A stretch of DNA of 64,000 nt from Nissolia schottii (taxonomy: Eukaryota > Streptophyta > Magnoliopsida > Fabales > Fabaceae): contig QANU01029220.1 in assembly GCA_003254905.1 (NCBI GenBank), positions 691,118-755,117 on the forward strand. Reading direction: 5' to 3'. The notes under the pieces are model-generated. The model did no database searches. It was not told where the DNA came from and saw nothing but the letters and a program-made list of their open reading frames with translations. Within the stretch, counting starts at the first letter, position 1; every line of letters starts with the position of its first letter. Positions 1-12,596 of the stretch are shown in pieces. Position numbers and translations under genes: made by a program.

Positions 1-2434
1 CTGTGAAGGACTGAGGTTGTCAAAATTGTCAAGCAGTTCATTAGAGATAGCAATTAGATTGTCCTTCAATTCCTGCAAATGACTTGCTGCTTCAGGGCAA
101 AGCCCTATCTGCATCCAATTTCAGGATTAGGCATATCAATTTGACAAATGAACATGGGATACTCATTGAAAAACAAAATATGTCTGATCAATACCTTGTA
201 ACCATGGTTGCAATCTATACATAGCTCTGGTGGCAAAAAATTATCTCCCTGTCTAGCAAAATTGTCTGCATCTGCAGTTGGTGTAATAGGAAGAAGTTTG
301 GATATTGATGGTTTCGGCGTGGAACTTGACTGGTAGTTCTCCACTATTTGATCAACATCAATGTTCTAAACAGACAGACATAGCAGGACATAAATGAAGT
401 GAGCAAAATCAGCATCTATGTGGAAGTAAACAGTGAAGACTAATTTAAATAATGGATTATGAAGACAAAAAAATGAAAGAAAAGAAAAAACAACAGGATA
501 GCCACAACACCAGAAGGGAATTAAAAACAGAATTACAGAATGAATAAAGTTGTCAAACCCCCTCGCCAGTTTCCACTTTACAAAAAAATTGGGAATAACT
601 GTGTTACCTTCTAGTTGGATAACTCAATAAAATTAATCACAAAGTAGAAAAAAGTTAAATAACTTGAACAGAATCCTTCAGTGCAATTGATAACATTAGT
701 AGGCCCTTCAATATTGTAATTGGTTCATTCAACCATTTAAATTCATGCCTGATAAAACAAAATGCTACTTCATACTATTAGATTTCTAACTTGCATGCTT
801 TGTAAGAAAGATCCAAATAATTTGCCTCATTCAGATTAACCAGACTAGCTTACTACATTACCTCAAGTATGTCATCATCATCATCAATGTCATTGATCAC
901 ACATTTTGTAGACTCATTGGTTTGGCATGCATACTTAGTATGATTGTTCAGTGAACTATCCATAAACCGTGAATTATGATTATTAATAGTTGGAGTTGTG
1001 GTGACATCAGGACGCTGAAGCTTGTCTTTCTCGTGGGATCCTTGGAAGGAATATATTCTCCTGTTTTCATGAAGCTGAGGAGTAACTTTACCAGTTTTTC
1101 CAGGTTGGACATAGCTCCTGCTAGAATTCTGAAGACTTGAAAGAGCAAGCCAAGCCTGCCAGGAAATGTTATAACAGAAATCATTGCCAAATTATAGAAG
1201 TTTCAAATAAGAACATTTTACATTGATTTAAGTGACTTGGAAACAAAAGATAGTAAAATGAATGCCAAGTTCAGCTTCAACCTAAGCAATCTAGTTAAAA
1301 AGGAGAAAACCTTGATAAAGAAAAGGCAAGTTATCAGAGAGAAAAGAAAATATTGGCTACCATAAATGCATTTCAAACAACAACTATTTCCCAAATACTA
1401 ATAATACGGCAGCGTGGAACTCCAATAAACAGCAAAAATACTAACCTAAGGGAACAAAGTGATAAAATGTAATAAAACTACTAATGTTCACATAGCATTT
1501 TATAACTATACCTTCTCAACTTGTACATTCTGTGAACTTTGAATATTTTGACTTTGTCGGAGTACAAACCTGAGAGAATTAAAAGGAGTTAGAGAGGAAG
1601 TTGAAATTGTGGAGAAATCCAGATATCTGTTCAGTGATCAACCAGGTTCCACACAAATAGGATTGTCACAGTTGACAGAAGAAAGCAGGAAACTCTTCAA
1701 CTAACCATTTTTGCATTGACTACTGAAAAGAGAGCTAAAACAGCCTACTTCAAGGTAATAACTTAGAACTGAAGTAGGATTCAATTATCATCTACCATGT
1801 TATACCATTGTGACAGGAGTAAGAATTGTCCGAAGAAATAAATGAAATGCTAGATAGACATGTATTTATCTTGCCATTTTTTATGGAACATAGTTTTTCA
1901 ACTTTTTCTTTTATCAACCAGAACTGTATATTCACAAAAGATACAATCAACCTTCTATGCAAAATTCTTGTATGCAAATGCCTAAATCCCGTTGTCTAAT
2001 AACTTCTGACAACAAACTCTCAACTAACTGTGGTACAATAATCCAGAGAGTCTAAAAACTACACCGCAAAGAACAATTCAACAAACTCTCTTCCCATATA
2101 AGAAATCTCACCTCGCATCCGTTGGTTCCTGGTTGCAAGGATTCTGAGCTGGCAAAGAGTACAAGAAATTGGAGCTCAAGAACTTGGCTTGGCAGGAGAA
2201 GTTCTGGTGCGCATTGGCATGTTGAGTCCAATTGACCTGGGGAACCTTATCATTGTCCTTAACACCCGCCGCCACGGAATTGGCTTGACTGTGAACATTT
2301 CAAACCCAGTTAGTGGAATTGTGAAGTGAAGAACCACAGATGAAAATTTAACATAATAATAAAAAAAGTGAGTATAAATTAAGAGAAGCAGTGTAAATAT
2401 CAAATGAGCGTTATTGTTACCCTTGTTGTCTCAT
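1..2434 (-). CDS. RECQL4A: RECQ4/Sgs1-type DNA helicase, N-terminal part (runs off left edge)
   Basis: Six coding exons join in one frame: 2434-2421, 2288-2112, 1569-1512, 1155-862, 365-195 and 108-1, giving 274 residues so far. All borders are GT-AG. The start is the ATG at 2434, which encodes MRQQ before the first intron; no other ATG joins to exon 2 in frame. Visible segments are a VNWTQHANA / KFLSSNFLYSLPAQ block near the start, a low-complexity middle ending in DIDDDDDILE, and a Cys-containing block LPPELCIDCNHGYK followed by LCPEAASHLQELKDNLIAISNELL. These resemble the non-catalytic N-terminus of plant RECQ4A, the BLM/Sgs1 orthologue that works with TOP3 and RMI1 in recombination control. 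The helicase core is not in the window, so the name rests on the N-terminus only. A GA repeat lies in the probable 5' UTR. Confidence 0.68.
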
Positions 2435-2696
2435 TTCAGTAGTAATCAAACAACACATTCGGTTGGTGGTTGGTGGTTCGTAATGGCGCGCCTCCTCTAG
2501 ATTTGGGCATGGGAAAAAGAAATGTGAAATGTGAAGAGTGGTGGAATATGAAATCCCTAGAAAATGGAAATGGAAATGAGAGATTGGGAACAAAACGGAA
2601 TCAGCGATTGAGTCCGGAAGTAAGGAAGCGAAGAGGGAGGAAGTAGGTTTAAGCTTAAGACAGAAGAGATCGGAAAGGACCACCGGCGGAGGAGGA

Positions 2697-2718
2697 AGAG
2701 AGAGAGAGAGAGAGAGAG
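2697..2718. repeat. (GA)n microsatellite in RECQ4 5' leader
   Basis: Eleven GA units lie about 260 bases upstream of the RECQ4 start codon, inside the probable 5' UTR. On the gene strand it is a CT tract. GA/CT tracts at plant 5' ends are known targets of BBR/BPC (GAGA-binding) factors; whether this one is bound is unknown. Confidence 0.9.
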
Positions 2719-2759
2719 CTCTCTTCAAAATGTGTCCATCCCGCTCTCTTATGTCTCTA

Positions 2760-3641
2760 GCAAATGGCGGGATTTGTTTTTTTTTTTTTTTCTTTTTTGT
2801 TGAATTGATAAATTGCCNACTTTTGCCTGTTCTATCTCTATCCGAGGCTAATTTATTTGGGCCGTACTCTTTAAATAAAATTGGGCAGCCCTTTAGGTAA
2901 AAAAAACAAATAAAATTGGGTTGGCCTTGACTTATGTAGTCTTTGAATTGATTGACAACAAAAAAATTTTAGGGTAAACTATTTAAAATTATGAATAAAA
3001 TTATACTTTATTCTAATTTTTTTTTGTGATTAATAATTAATTAGAAAATGGATTTTCTTAAGTAATTTTTTTTTGTTATGTCAGAGTAAATGTAATAATA
3101 TTTGACCTCGTTCAACAAGAAACTCAATTGAGATGATTCATTCTCAATCAATTAAGCTTCTGTCTTAATTTATTTTTCCTATGAAAATAACAAAAATAAT
3201 TTTTTTCTTGTTTTTAATTTTTATATTTATTATCTTTTTCACAAACTCTTAGAATAAAAAACTATTTTACTTTTATTTACTATTTTTTCACAAATTTTTA
3301 AAAACAAAAAATATAAAAAATAAAAATAAAAACCTAACAAATTATTAATAATCAACCTTGTTTAAAAAAGTTTAATAAATTATTGAGGTACAGCACAATT
3401 TGACAGAGTTTATAATTTAGGGTGAACAATTTTAACCAACCTCAGAAAGCAGTTTGTGAAATTTACCTTTATTTTTAAATTAATAATTTTTTATAGATTA
3501 AAAAAATTGAATATAATAATTAAATTAAACAAAGTTAAAGTAATTAGAGATTGGTGGGGTGAGTCAAAGGGGTTGACCAATTGACAGAGGGAGGTTGGGC
3601 TGAGAGCTGACCCCTTGTTTCACTTCATCACTTTGACGTTA
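2760..3641. other. Divergent intergenic region RECQ4 / TH1
   Basis: About 880 bases of AT-rich DNA separate the two divergent genes and should hold both promoters. It has a T-run near 2778-2792 and an ambiguous base (N) at 2818. Short TATA-like words occur, but I cannot assign a transcription start for either gene. I see no ORF of note. Confidence 0.6.
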
Positions 3642-6600
3642 ATGGCCTCCGCTGTGGTGGTACTCTCTCTCTCTCTTTTCCCCTTCCCATTTCTCTCTAT
3701 ATTTTTTTTTCTAATGTTTGTTTGATTCATTTTACGATTAATCATTCATTCGATTCAACACCATGATTCAAATCTTCAATCGTTTCTCTCTACACAATTC
3801 ATCTCATTTATCACCCCAACTGTAACCCAATCTCATTCTTCATTTTCATACCAGCTTCAACTTTAAAGGCACGAAATATTCAGTCATATTACTATTCTAC
3901 CAGCAAAATCTTTTTTTTTTTCCTTCACATTTTGTATGTTTAGAATGCTGAAGCATCTCAAAAGATTAGCTTTTCCCTCCATACATGACAGTGACAAATG
4001 AAAGAAATTAAATAAAAAAAAAAGAACCGTGACCTTCCTTTCCATGTCATAGTTCTTTATCTATTTTTTATTGTGAAGATGTGTTAAGTGTTAACTCGTT
4101 CACGTTATTGTTCTCTGTTTCCTTCCTATCTTTCTCATTTTCTCCGTGTACTTGTTCTTGCTCTTTTGACCATTTTTTATTTTGTCTAGAATTCACTTCA
4201 GGTTGCTCCACTACTAGTGATTAAACAAGTCAGGAGCAGTTCGAGCTCTTTCTTTTGGGATTCGAATACTAATTATCGAAAGAATCATCAAAAGCAGGCA
4301 TTTTTTATGAACATGATGGAGGCAGATAGAGCTTCCGTGGCTTTGCATAGTTCTTCTGACAGCAAAATTCCGCATGTACTCACTGTTGCCGGCTCTGATT
4401 CTGGCGGCGGTGCTGGAATCCAAGCAGACCTTAAGGCTTGCGCTGCTCGCGGCGTCTACTGTTCAACTGTCATAACTGCTATTACTGCACAAAACACTGT
4501 TGGAGTCCAGGTTCCGTGTGATATTAATTTCAACAATTTGATTCCAATAAATTGAGCATATAATAAGCGTTGAGTTGGTTCATTTTTTTTTATTGTCTAA
4601 ACAAAGTATTAAGTAGTTTTAAGTTCAAGACTTTTTTTTTTTTTCCGTATAATGAACTTTGGCCTACTGTTATTTTCATGGATTACCAATTCTAGTTCTA
4701 ATACTAACCCTAATACCAACGCTTGGTTGAGGTTTGTATTGCCTTTTGATTATCCTTTTTCTCAATTTTATGGCTATTTCTAGGGAGTGGACATATTGCC
4801 TGAGGATTTTGTGGCTGAGCAGTTGAAGTCTGTGCTGTCTGATATGCATGTTGATGTGGTAAGTCAAAATAGTTAGTTCTATGGCTATTATTTTTCCAGT
4901 ATTTTTCCTAGTTGTAATCTTCATGATTCTAGAAAACTCTCGGGATAGCTTCCATTATTCAACAATAAAACGTTTGCAGAGAGAGGCTAAAGCAGTATAC
5001 TTTTTTGTCTTTCCATATTGAAAACCATCTCAACTTTAACAGGAGGCTGGTTTTCGAAACCTTTTGGGCATGTTGGTGTATTCTAGCGAGCAAGTTCACG
5101 CATTGCCTAATAGTTCTGGCTTTACTTGCTTCTTTAATTCAAAGTTTTTGTTTTGCCAATTACCATTTTCATGCATTGTAAGCAATGTCCAAGCAACTTT
5201 GAACTGAATTGAGTACCACATCTTGTGAAAGAATAAGGCATGTATGTTATTCCACTTGCCATTTTGAGTGTCATATTGTAGAGAATATCTAAACACTAAG
5301 TGGTCATAAATGTGATATTGTGGAGAAAATGGCAACCCCAAATTGATCTATTGTTAAAATTTGATCTATATAGTTCTCTAAGCATGACGCTAATTATCAT
5401 GGTTGCTTACTTCCTGTTTCCTGGATCTACCCTGAAATCCTGGTTAACAGTGGTTGTTAATGTTTTTTCGTCCTGAACTAATTATGCTGTGTCCCTAGGT
5501 CAAAACAGGCATGTTGCCCTCCCTTAATGTAGTGAAGGTCCTTTGTCAGAGCCTTAGGAAATTTCCAGTCAAAGGTATGCACTTGTACAAAAATTTCTAT
5601 TGTGTTCATTCAGTTGCAATTGGAGTGACTTCTTTTCTGACTTTGTTTTTGCTGAAGGCAGCTCTTGTGGTTGATCCTGTCATGGTATCTACTAGTGGAG
5701 ATGTACTTTCAGGTCCTTCTGTTCTTGCTGGATTTCGGTGTGTTTTTGAACCTGTACTATGCAGCATCCTATAAATTATTTTTCGTAGTCTTCAGTCTTC
5801 TATGCAGGATTTCAAATGTTCTTCATTATTTGAAATCATTTGATTATGTAGTTTATGCTTAATCTCCTTTTCTATTGGTATCTATTTGTTGGTTTTTATA
5901 GTATTTGGCAGAAAAACAATGAAGCATTGAAAAACAATTTTATTTTCATCCTTATTTTATAACACAAGATAAATGGATTGAAATGTTTTTTCTGATATTA
6001 TATCAAGTTTATTAATAAAACTATAAGAAATTGATTCCTCTTATTTATTGGTTTCTGTATGCAGGGAAGAGCTGCTTCCCACGGCTGACATTGTAACCCC
6101 AAATATAAAAGAGGCATCAGCTTTGCTTGGTGATGTGCCACTGAAATCAGTTTCTGATATGCGTAGTGCCGCAAAGATGATACATGATTTGGGTCCTAGG
6201 TTTGTAGATGTTTAACATATGTGAATTTTGGTTCCAAACTAACTAAAATCATGTTTTTTACAAATATTATTACATTGGCAGGAATGTACTTGTCAAAGGC
6301 GGTGATCTTCCTGATTCATTAGATGCGATTGATGTATTCTTTGATGGTAAGATTCAATTCTTTGATTCTGAGATACAACTGCCCAGAAACAGAAGTATAA
6401 GAGACACAAGAACTTGTTTTCTTTATTTTTCCTAATGTATGTCCAATCTACTTTAAAAATGAACTCCATTTCTAGGTCTTGAGTTTTGCAGGTGAGAAAT
6501 TCTATGAGCTGTGCTCACCGCGTGTAAATACCCGCAATACTCATGGTACTGGTTGTACTATGGCATCATGCATAGCAGCAGAGCTGGCGAAAGGTTCATC

Positions 6601-7861
6601 AATGCTGTCAGCAGTTAAGGTTTGTTCAGCTGTCAGAATTCATGTTAGTATTGATCCTTTGGCAATATCCATAATTTAATATATTCTATGTTTTTTGCTT
6701 TATATACAAAATTGAGAAGCTGCAAGGGAAAATTAAAGAGAACAAATTGATAACATATGGTATCATATTATGAGATTTCTACATTTCTGGATTATGACAG
6801 GTAGCTAAACGTTTTGTTGAGACTGCCTTGGATTACAGTAGAGACTTGGTCATTGGAAATGGACCCCAAGGACCTTTTGACCATTTTTTGGCACTCAGGA
6901 ATATAAATCAAAGTTCTTATAGGCAGGAAAGGTTCTTCAATCCAAATGATTTATTGCTATATGCTGTGACGGATTCAGTCATGAATAGGAAGTGGGGCCG
7001 TTCCATTGCTGAAGCTGTTAAAGCTGCTGTAGAAGGAGGTGCTACCATTGTTCAATTAAGGTCTGTTTCTTTCAATATTCTTTGCTTGTTTTTGTATTAT
7101 GATCATGGTGATACAGAATATTTGTGTTTCTTGGTATCTGCAACTCATGGCAGATATTATTTTGTGTGGTATAATATGCTAATCTGCAATTCATATATTT
7201 AGAAATGTTTGTCCCAGTCTCTTTAATTAAAGTGTCTGGTGATGCATATTTGATGTTTACTTATATGCATGTTACGACTTAAGCATTGCCACGAATCACT
7301 TTAACCTGATTTACCTTCTTTTTTTTCAGGGAAAAGGATGCTGACACACAGGAGTTTGTTGAAGCTGCCAAAGTATGCCTTAAAATATGCCATTCCTATG
7401 GAGTACCTCTACTTATAAACGATCGCATAGATGTGGCCCTTGCTTGCGATGCTGATGGTGTTCATGTTGGTCAATCTGACATGCCGGTGTGCCTTGCTAG
7501 ACGTCTCCTTGGTCCTGAAAAGATAATCGGCGTATCATGCAAGACGCCGGAGCAAGCGCAACAAGCATGGATTGATGGTGCTGACTACATTGGTTCCGGT
7601 GGTGTATATCCAACTAACACAAAGGCAAACAATAGTACAATAGGCTTGGATGGGTTAAAGGAGGTATGCATGGCCTCTAAACTGCCTGTGGTTGCAATTG
7701 GTGGCATTGGCAAGTCGAATGCCGGAGCTGTCATGGCAATTGGTGTGCCAAATCTTAAAGGGGTTGCTGTGGTTTCAGCTCTGTTTGATAGGGAATGCAT
7801 TTTAGCTGAGACAAGTAACTTGCACTCGCTATTAAGTGGGGCAGCATTGGTGGCAAAATGA
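3642..7861 (+). CDS. TH1: Bifunctional HMP-P kinase / thiamine-phosphate synthase, plastid (TH1)
   Basis: This enzyme phosphorylates hydroxymethylpyrimidine phosphate (ThiD half) and couples the product to the thiazole phosphate to give thiamine monophosphate (ThiE half), in the chloroplast. Ten coding exons join in frame to 557 residues: 3642-3659, 4202-4510, 4784-4858, 5499-5574, 5662-5737, 6065-6199, 6282-6346, 6492-6619, 6801-7060, 7330-7861. ThiD motifs are [17 protein letters not shown] (about residues 68-84) and NTHGTGC; ThiE begins near residue 345 (LLLYAVTDS) and has [20 protein letters not shown] and GSGGVYPT. The start is inferred: exon 2 has an in-frame stop just upstream of its acceptor and no early ATG, whereas the ATG at 3642 gives six codons (MASAVV) before a GT donor and joins in frame to a Ser- and basic-rich segment that looks like a transit peptide. 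The fallback start is the ATG at 4307. Length is close to plant TH1 proteins. Confidence 0.93.
3663..3676 (+). repeat. CT tract at the 5' end of TH1 intron 1
   Basis: A CT repeat starts three bases after the inferred donor GT at 3660-3661 and grades into a longer pyrimidine run up to about 3710. The same arrangement occurs in intron 1 of the MORF gene in this window. Confidence 0.75.
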
Positions 7862-8370
7862 ACATATGGTAACGTGGCAGCAATTTGGTTGAGGTGTTGG
7901 ATAAAGGGGTGGTTGGAACAGTTCTAGTTGCTAAATTTGTAAATGCAAATTTCTCTTAGGAAAAAAAAAAATGCATATGTGAATGCTCAATACTGGGGCA
8001 GAATAACAAAAAACATATTTGCAGATTCATTGTTGTATGTCTGTGCCTGCTAATTTACAGCTTTAAATTATGTCACTTTAGTCAATTTTTCTTGTTCCAA
8101 ATTATTCACTCTCATTTTTTTAACTAACATTTATTGCTAAATTTTTAATTATGCTCCTAATTTATTTTCTTGGAGAATGTTAAATAGTGTTATACTAAAA
8201 TTAAATAAGGGTAATTTAATAAAATTATTTCTTAAACTACTTTTAATTCTAAGTTTCTCAATACCCGTGCATTTAGTCAAAGCGACATATAAATTGGGAC
8301 TGAGGGAGTACAACATAAAACCATTGTTCATTTTCTAATGAATATTGTGTACTATATTAATCAACATCAT

Positions 8371-8519
8371 ACTTAGTTGGTTGAAGTGGTAAAAAGTTTT
8401 GACTCTAGCCGAATTTTAACCTCTTAACAAGTTGTCTTAGGTTTGAGCTCTAAGAATGAAACAATTTGCACCAGAAGAAGAACGCTCTTTTAAATGTGTC
8501 ATTCAGTCTCTTGAATCCT
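8371..8519 (+). repeat. SINE-like repeat, copy 1
   Basis: The block begins with ttagttggttgaagtgg, which resembles a tRNA-derived A box, and about 50 bases later has ggtttgagctc, which resembles a B box (GGTTCGAnnCC). The tail, with aatgaaacaatttgcacc, aligns by eye to a second block at 32257-32384, which shows the same order of motifs. No oligo-A tail or target duplication is clear. Confidence 0.45.
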
Positions 8520-9098
8520 ATGAAGTTGTTGGAATAATTTGTCCGTCACACTTTTTCATTACTAAATTCTAGTTGGCTTTTCAACTGTCAACTGTCGCAC
8601 TTCTATTTGTTTCTTGTGACAAGAATCTTGTTATTCCCCCATTTCCCATCACTCTCACAGCTCACTCAGGACTTTTGTTAATGTTAGTGCTGTTTTTACC
8701 TTAGCCATTGGTGACCGACATCACTGATACTAGTTCACTTGCGTTTAGATTCCTGTTGAAACCCCCTTGAATTGGTGTAGTGGAAGCTAGCGGTGCCTTT
8801 CAGAGAAAATACAGTCTAATTTTTTATTAAACCTCATGGAGAGGGATGAATAACATACTTGCAAGTATAAAACAGTTTATGTTAGCAGAATATGATAAAC
8901 TGACCAACACAGCCTAGCATTGATGATAGATAGCTAAGTTTCTTCAACATTTAAACAGTCCGAGTTCTTTAGGCATTTAGTCATTGTTCAATTCTTAGCT
9001 GGTGTGTACAAAAAAGGCTTTGTTGCCCACTTCACTGATTGGTAAGCCTTGAAGGAGTAACAGTTGATGTCATTAGCAGACCCCCGAGAAATAAAAAA

Positions 9099-9102
<4 letters not shown>

Positions 9103-9129
<27 letters not shown>
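9103..9129. repeat. (AG)n microsatellite
   Basis: About 13 AG units lie about 380 bases downstream of the SnRK2 stop codon. Apparent ORFs over it are repeat-driven. Confidence 0.9.
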
Positions 9130-9509
9130 ACATGTTGAACCAACGAGATTCTGCTGCTGGAATAAATGCTAAACCACAATTGACAGACACCAGAAAATAC
9201 CCTTTCCCTCTTTTTTGTGATCGATAACAAAAAACACTATGAAGGGAAGAAACTAAACGAAGGGAAAGAAAACGGACACAAGGTAACTCCATACTTGATA
9301 ACATGGTCATAATTAACAACCTTGTACAATATTAAAAGGAAAAAAAAAATAAAAAATCTACAGCCATTTATTCAATTGTGTCCTATGCAGAAAGCTGAAA
9401 TTTATACATATGGGCAAAACACTCATCTTCGTTGACTTAACCAAGAGCAAAGGAAACCAAGAATCTACTGCACTATCTAAGAATAACATTCTTTCTTTCT
9501 TTTTGTTTT

Positions 9510-12456
9510 TCAACTGATATGAAACTCTCCGCTAGCCTGTGCCTCCTTGACCCTTTTTTCGTACTCATCTTCTTCCACCTCAGCCTCAGCTTCTTCTTTT
9601 GCTTCATCTTCTTCTTCTTCTTCTCCTCCCCAGCCGAACCCTCCAATTGATCTGGAAGCTGGCGGAGGAGTTTTGGCCTCCTCGACAATATTCATGATAT
9701 CTTCTATGCTCTGAAGAGAAAAGGTTGGGTTCTCTTTTCTGTAGTAGACAGCTTGAGCCACTTCTGTCAATTCCCTAGGCAAGTTCTTCAAGAACCATGG
9801 GTGAGACTTGATTTCCTTAATGGTGATTCTCTGCAGTGAATTGCAATAAAGTGTGACAAATTATTTTACCAAAAAATGCTTAGCCTAACAACAGTAAACG
9901 CCCTAATTTCAATGGTGCATGACATTTATCGGTTCATGCTTGGAACTTAGCAAATGACCCCAAAAAAACCAACACAACTATGATTATGACATTGTAGAAC
10001 TATTAGAACTAACTTGAAGTGATATCATGCATCAAACATGCCATAGCTTTCAATTTTAGACAATGTTCCCAAATAAAAAATAAATAACGACTCTGTTCAA
10101 AAGCATAGAATGTGCATACCCTAGCAGGATTTGCCACAAAGATGCGTGATAGCAGATGCCTACACTCTTGAGATATGTGAACATAGTCTGGAATCTTGTA
10201 TTGAACAGCCATAATTCTCTGGATAAGAATGCAGAGAGTCAGAAAGAGTAGACTTTTATAAACATATCAACTGATGTGGTAAAATAAAATTACATTTATG
10301 GTTTTCCTGAAGTTTTTGGGATCCTCTTGGTCCTCAAATGGGTATGCTCCCACCAGCATTACATAGAGAGTCACTCCACAAGACCATACATCTGCCAACT
10401 AAACAGACACAAAACAGAGTTGAAGAACTAAGAAAACGAACAACATTTGCACATAATGCACAGAAAACTCAGCAAGAAAGAGTTAATATTTCCAGAGTTG
10501 AATACTTCAAATGTTCCCTCTATGACTTTTGTAAAAGAGCTTCATAGTCTTTGAAGCATTTGGTTAATACAGAAAGTCATAATCCCAATTGATATCAACA
10601 CAGGAAATATGGATCTTCCTATATATTTAATATAACACACAACTTCAGCTTTTGCCATGCCAGTGTTAATAGGAGGTGGTAAGGTGAAGTGTGAAAATCA
10701 CCTGACAGAACCAGAGATCCAAAGTAAAAACGAACAAACACAAATAACAAAAACAAATGCCCTTTCCTTTTGATGGCTAAACTCTCAAAAAAAGCAGTTG
10801 AGAAACAACAGAATTCACCATTAGACATTTGGGCTGCAGACAATAACATATTAGCAACTTACATCCCAAACTACCTAATTAATACATCAAATCCTTCCAT
10901 ATGGTTCTGCCATTGAAATGTGGATACATCAAGTCATCAAATATAATGCACATCAATAACTACCTATGACTCGCTGTGCAAACGGAATTATAACCATCCA
11001 TTCTATTTACTATTTTCCTCTAACAAATAAAAGTTCATGTGTGTGCTGAACCATTCCATCACAATAACCAATTACCTTTCCATCATATTCTCTTCGCTGA
11101 AGAACCTCTGGTGCAATGTAGGCTGGAGTTCCCACTGTTGATTTAGGCCTTGAATGAAGCAGGGATGACTAGAAAAATAAAGGTTATTGGAAGCAAAACT
11201 TATCAAATATGTTTTTAATAATTTATTTAAAGCATTTAGCATTGATATCACTCCATAATTGAACCTTGGAATAACCAAAATCACAGATTTTGAGGCGAGG
11301 GGCGGGGCTCCCATCCAATAAAGTATTCTCCAGCTTCAAGTCTCGATGGCAGATTTGCTGCAAAACAGAGCGCGTTGACATAGAAAAATGGCCCTAAAGA
11401 AGTGGCAGCCAAGAGAACGCACTCAACAGACCAAAGCAAACAATCCATTCCCAGAATAAGTATTTTATTTACCATAGAATGGCAGTAGCTAACTCCTGAG
11501 ATGAGCTGCTGGAAGAAATATCGAGCCTGTAAATTAATAAGTTGAAACAAGAATAAGAAACAAATCATAGATTCTTTCAGCATTTGGTAGTTAAGAATGA
11601 ATAAGGGGGAGAGGGGGAGACAAAGAGCTTTGTGCCTTTAACAAGTAGGAAACCAAAAAATAAAAATGTTATAAAGGAACAGCAATCAAGCCTCAAAATC
11701 TAATAGCTCGAAATTGTCACTTCAGTTAAGTTGGCCAAAACCCCTGATGCTTTTGTCCTACATTTATTCATCAAACAATTGGCCAAAAAAAAAAAAAGGA
11801 GACAAAGCCAGAGTGAGCTCCACCTCATCTTCGCTAAATCTCCCAGCATTGCAAATTCGCTCAAAGAGCTCTCCACCAGCCGCATACTCCATCACTATTC
11901 CAAGATGTGTTGGAGTCAAAACCACCTGCAAAACTAAAATTCCCTATTAAACAACCTGAATTAATGAACTTGACACAAGCCAAGCAAGTACTCTCTCAAC
12001 CACAACAAGAAGACATATCAGAGACCTCCTTGAATCGAATGATATTTGGGTGGCGAAGACTTCTGTGGTTTATGATTTCCCTTGCAACATTCTCATCAAT
12101 CTGTAAAGCATCAACTTTTATTTAAGAAAAAAAAAAAAGGAAACAAACACAAATATCCACAATCACAGGCTTAAAATAATAAGTGTACATGTGTTTTCGG
12201 TGAATTTAACTTCTTAAGCTGTCTTCTGCTACCGATTCAAAATGCTAGTGCCTCTTTCAGCAAATGATTATAATTGTAAAGACAAGATTTTTAACAGAAA
12301 AAATTGTTAACAGTGAGAGGAAATAATTACACGAACCTTGTGACCACGTTCAATGTATTTCATGGCAACAAGCTCCTTGGTGTCTTTGTGGCGCATGAGC
12401 CTCGCCACACCGAAATTCCCGGATCCTATATCTTTCACCAGCTCGTACTTATCCAT
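9510..12456 (-). CDS. SNRK2: SnRK2 protein kinase, subclass I
   Basis: This is a Ser/Thr kinase of the SnRK2 family, which acts in osmotic- and salt-stress signalling. Nine coding exons join in frame to 353 residues: 12456-12337, 12100-12026, 11925-11824, 11526-11473, 11357-11265, 11168-11076, 10398-10294, 10218-10120, 9830-9510. Kinase hallmarks are intact: glycine loop GSGNFG (11-16), ATP lysine K33 in VAMK, catalytic HRDLKLEN (121-128), DFG (143-145), and an activation loop [15 protein letters not shown] followed by APEV. The C-terminus has a Trp/Gly patch (GGFGWGG), an acidic Glu-rich run, and [11 protein letters not shown]. That run is typical of subclass I (Arabidopsis SnRK2.4/2.10-like), which ABA does not strongly activate, rather than the Asp-rich ABA box of subclass III. 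The SnRK2 nine-exon structure also matches. A GA repeat sits in the 5' UTR. Confidence 0.95.
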
Positions 12457-12573
12457 CCCCTTCTTCTTTCAATCAAACACGCAGAAAGTTCACACCTTTT
12501 CTTCTTCTTTTTTTTTTTTCAATTCCTCCACCCAGATCAACGGAACCAACCCCCAAAACGCACGAATTAGGAT

Positions 12574-12596
12574 GAGAGAGAGAGAGAGAGAGAGAG
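12574..12596. repeat. (GA)n microsatellite in SnRK2 5' leader
   Basis: About eleven GA units lie 118 bases upstream of the SnRK2 start codon. It reads as CT on the gene strand, like the tract in the RECQ4 leader. Confidence 0.9.

Larger units (their letters stand above)
7862..9509. other. Convergent intergenic region TH1 / SnRK2
   Basis: This holds the 3' UTRs of both genes. Besides the SINE-like block listed separately, a piece ending in gggactgagggagta at about 8297-8311 resembles the terminus of Stowaway-type MITEs; I could not find a matching left end. No coding sequence is supported. Confidence 0.5.

Noticed and set aside
7862-8130. TPP riboswitch in the TH1 3' UTR
   Set aside because: Plant TPP riboswitches are in THIC 3' UTRs. 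I looked for the conserved CTGAGA and following core words here and did not see them in a workable order.
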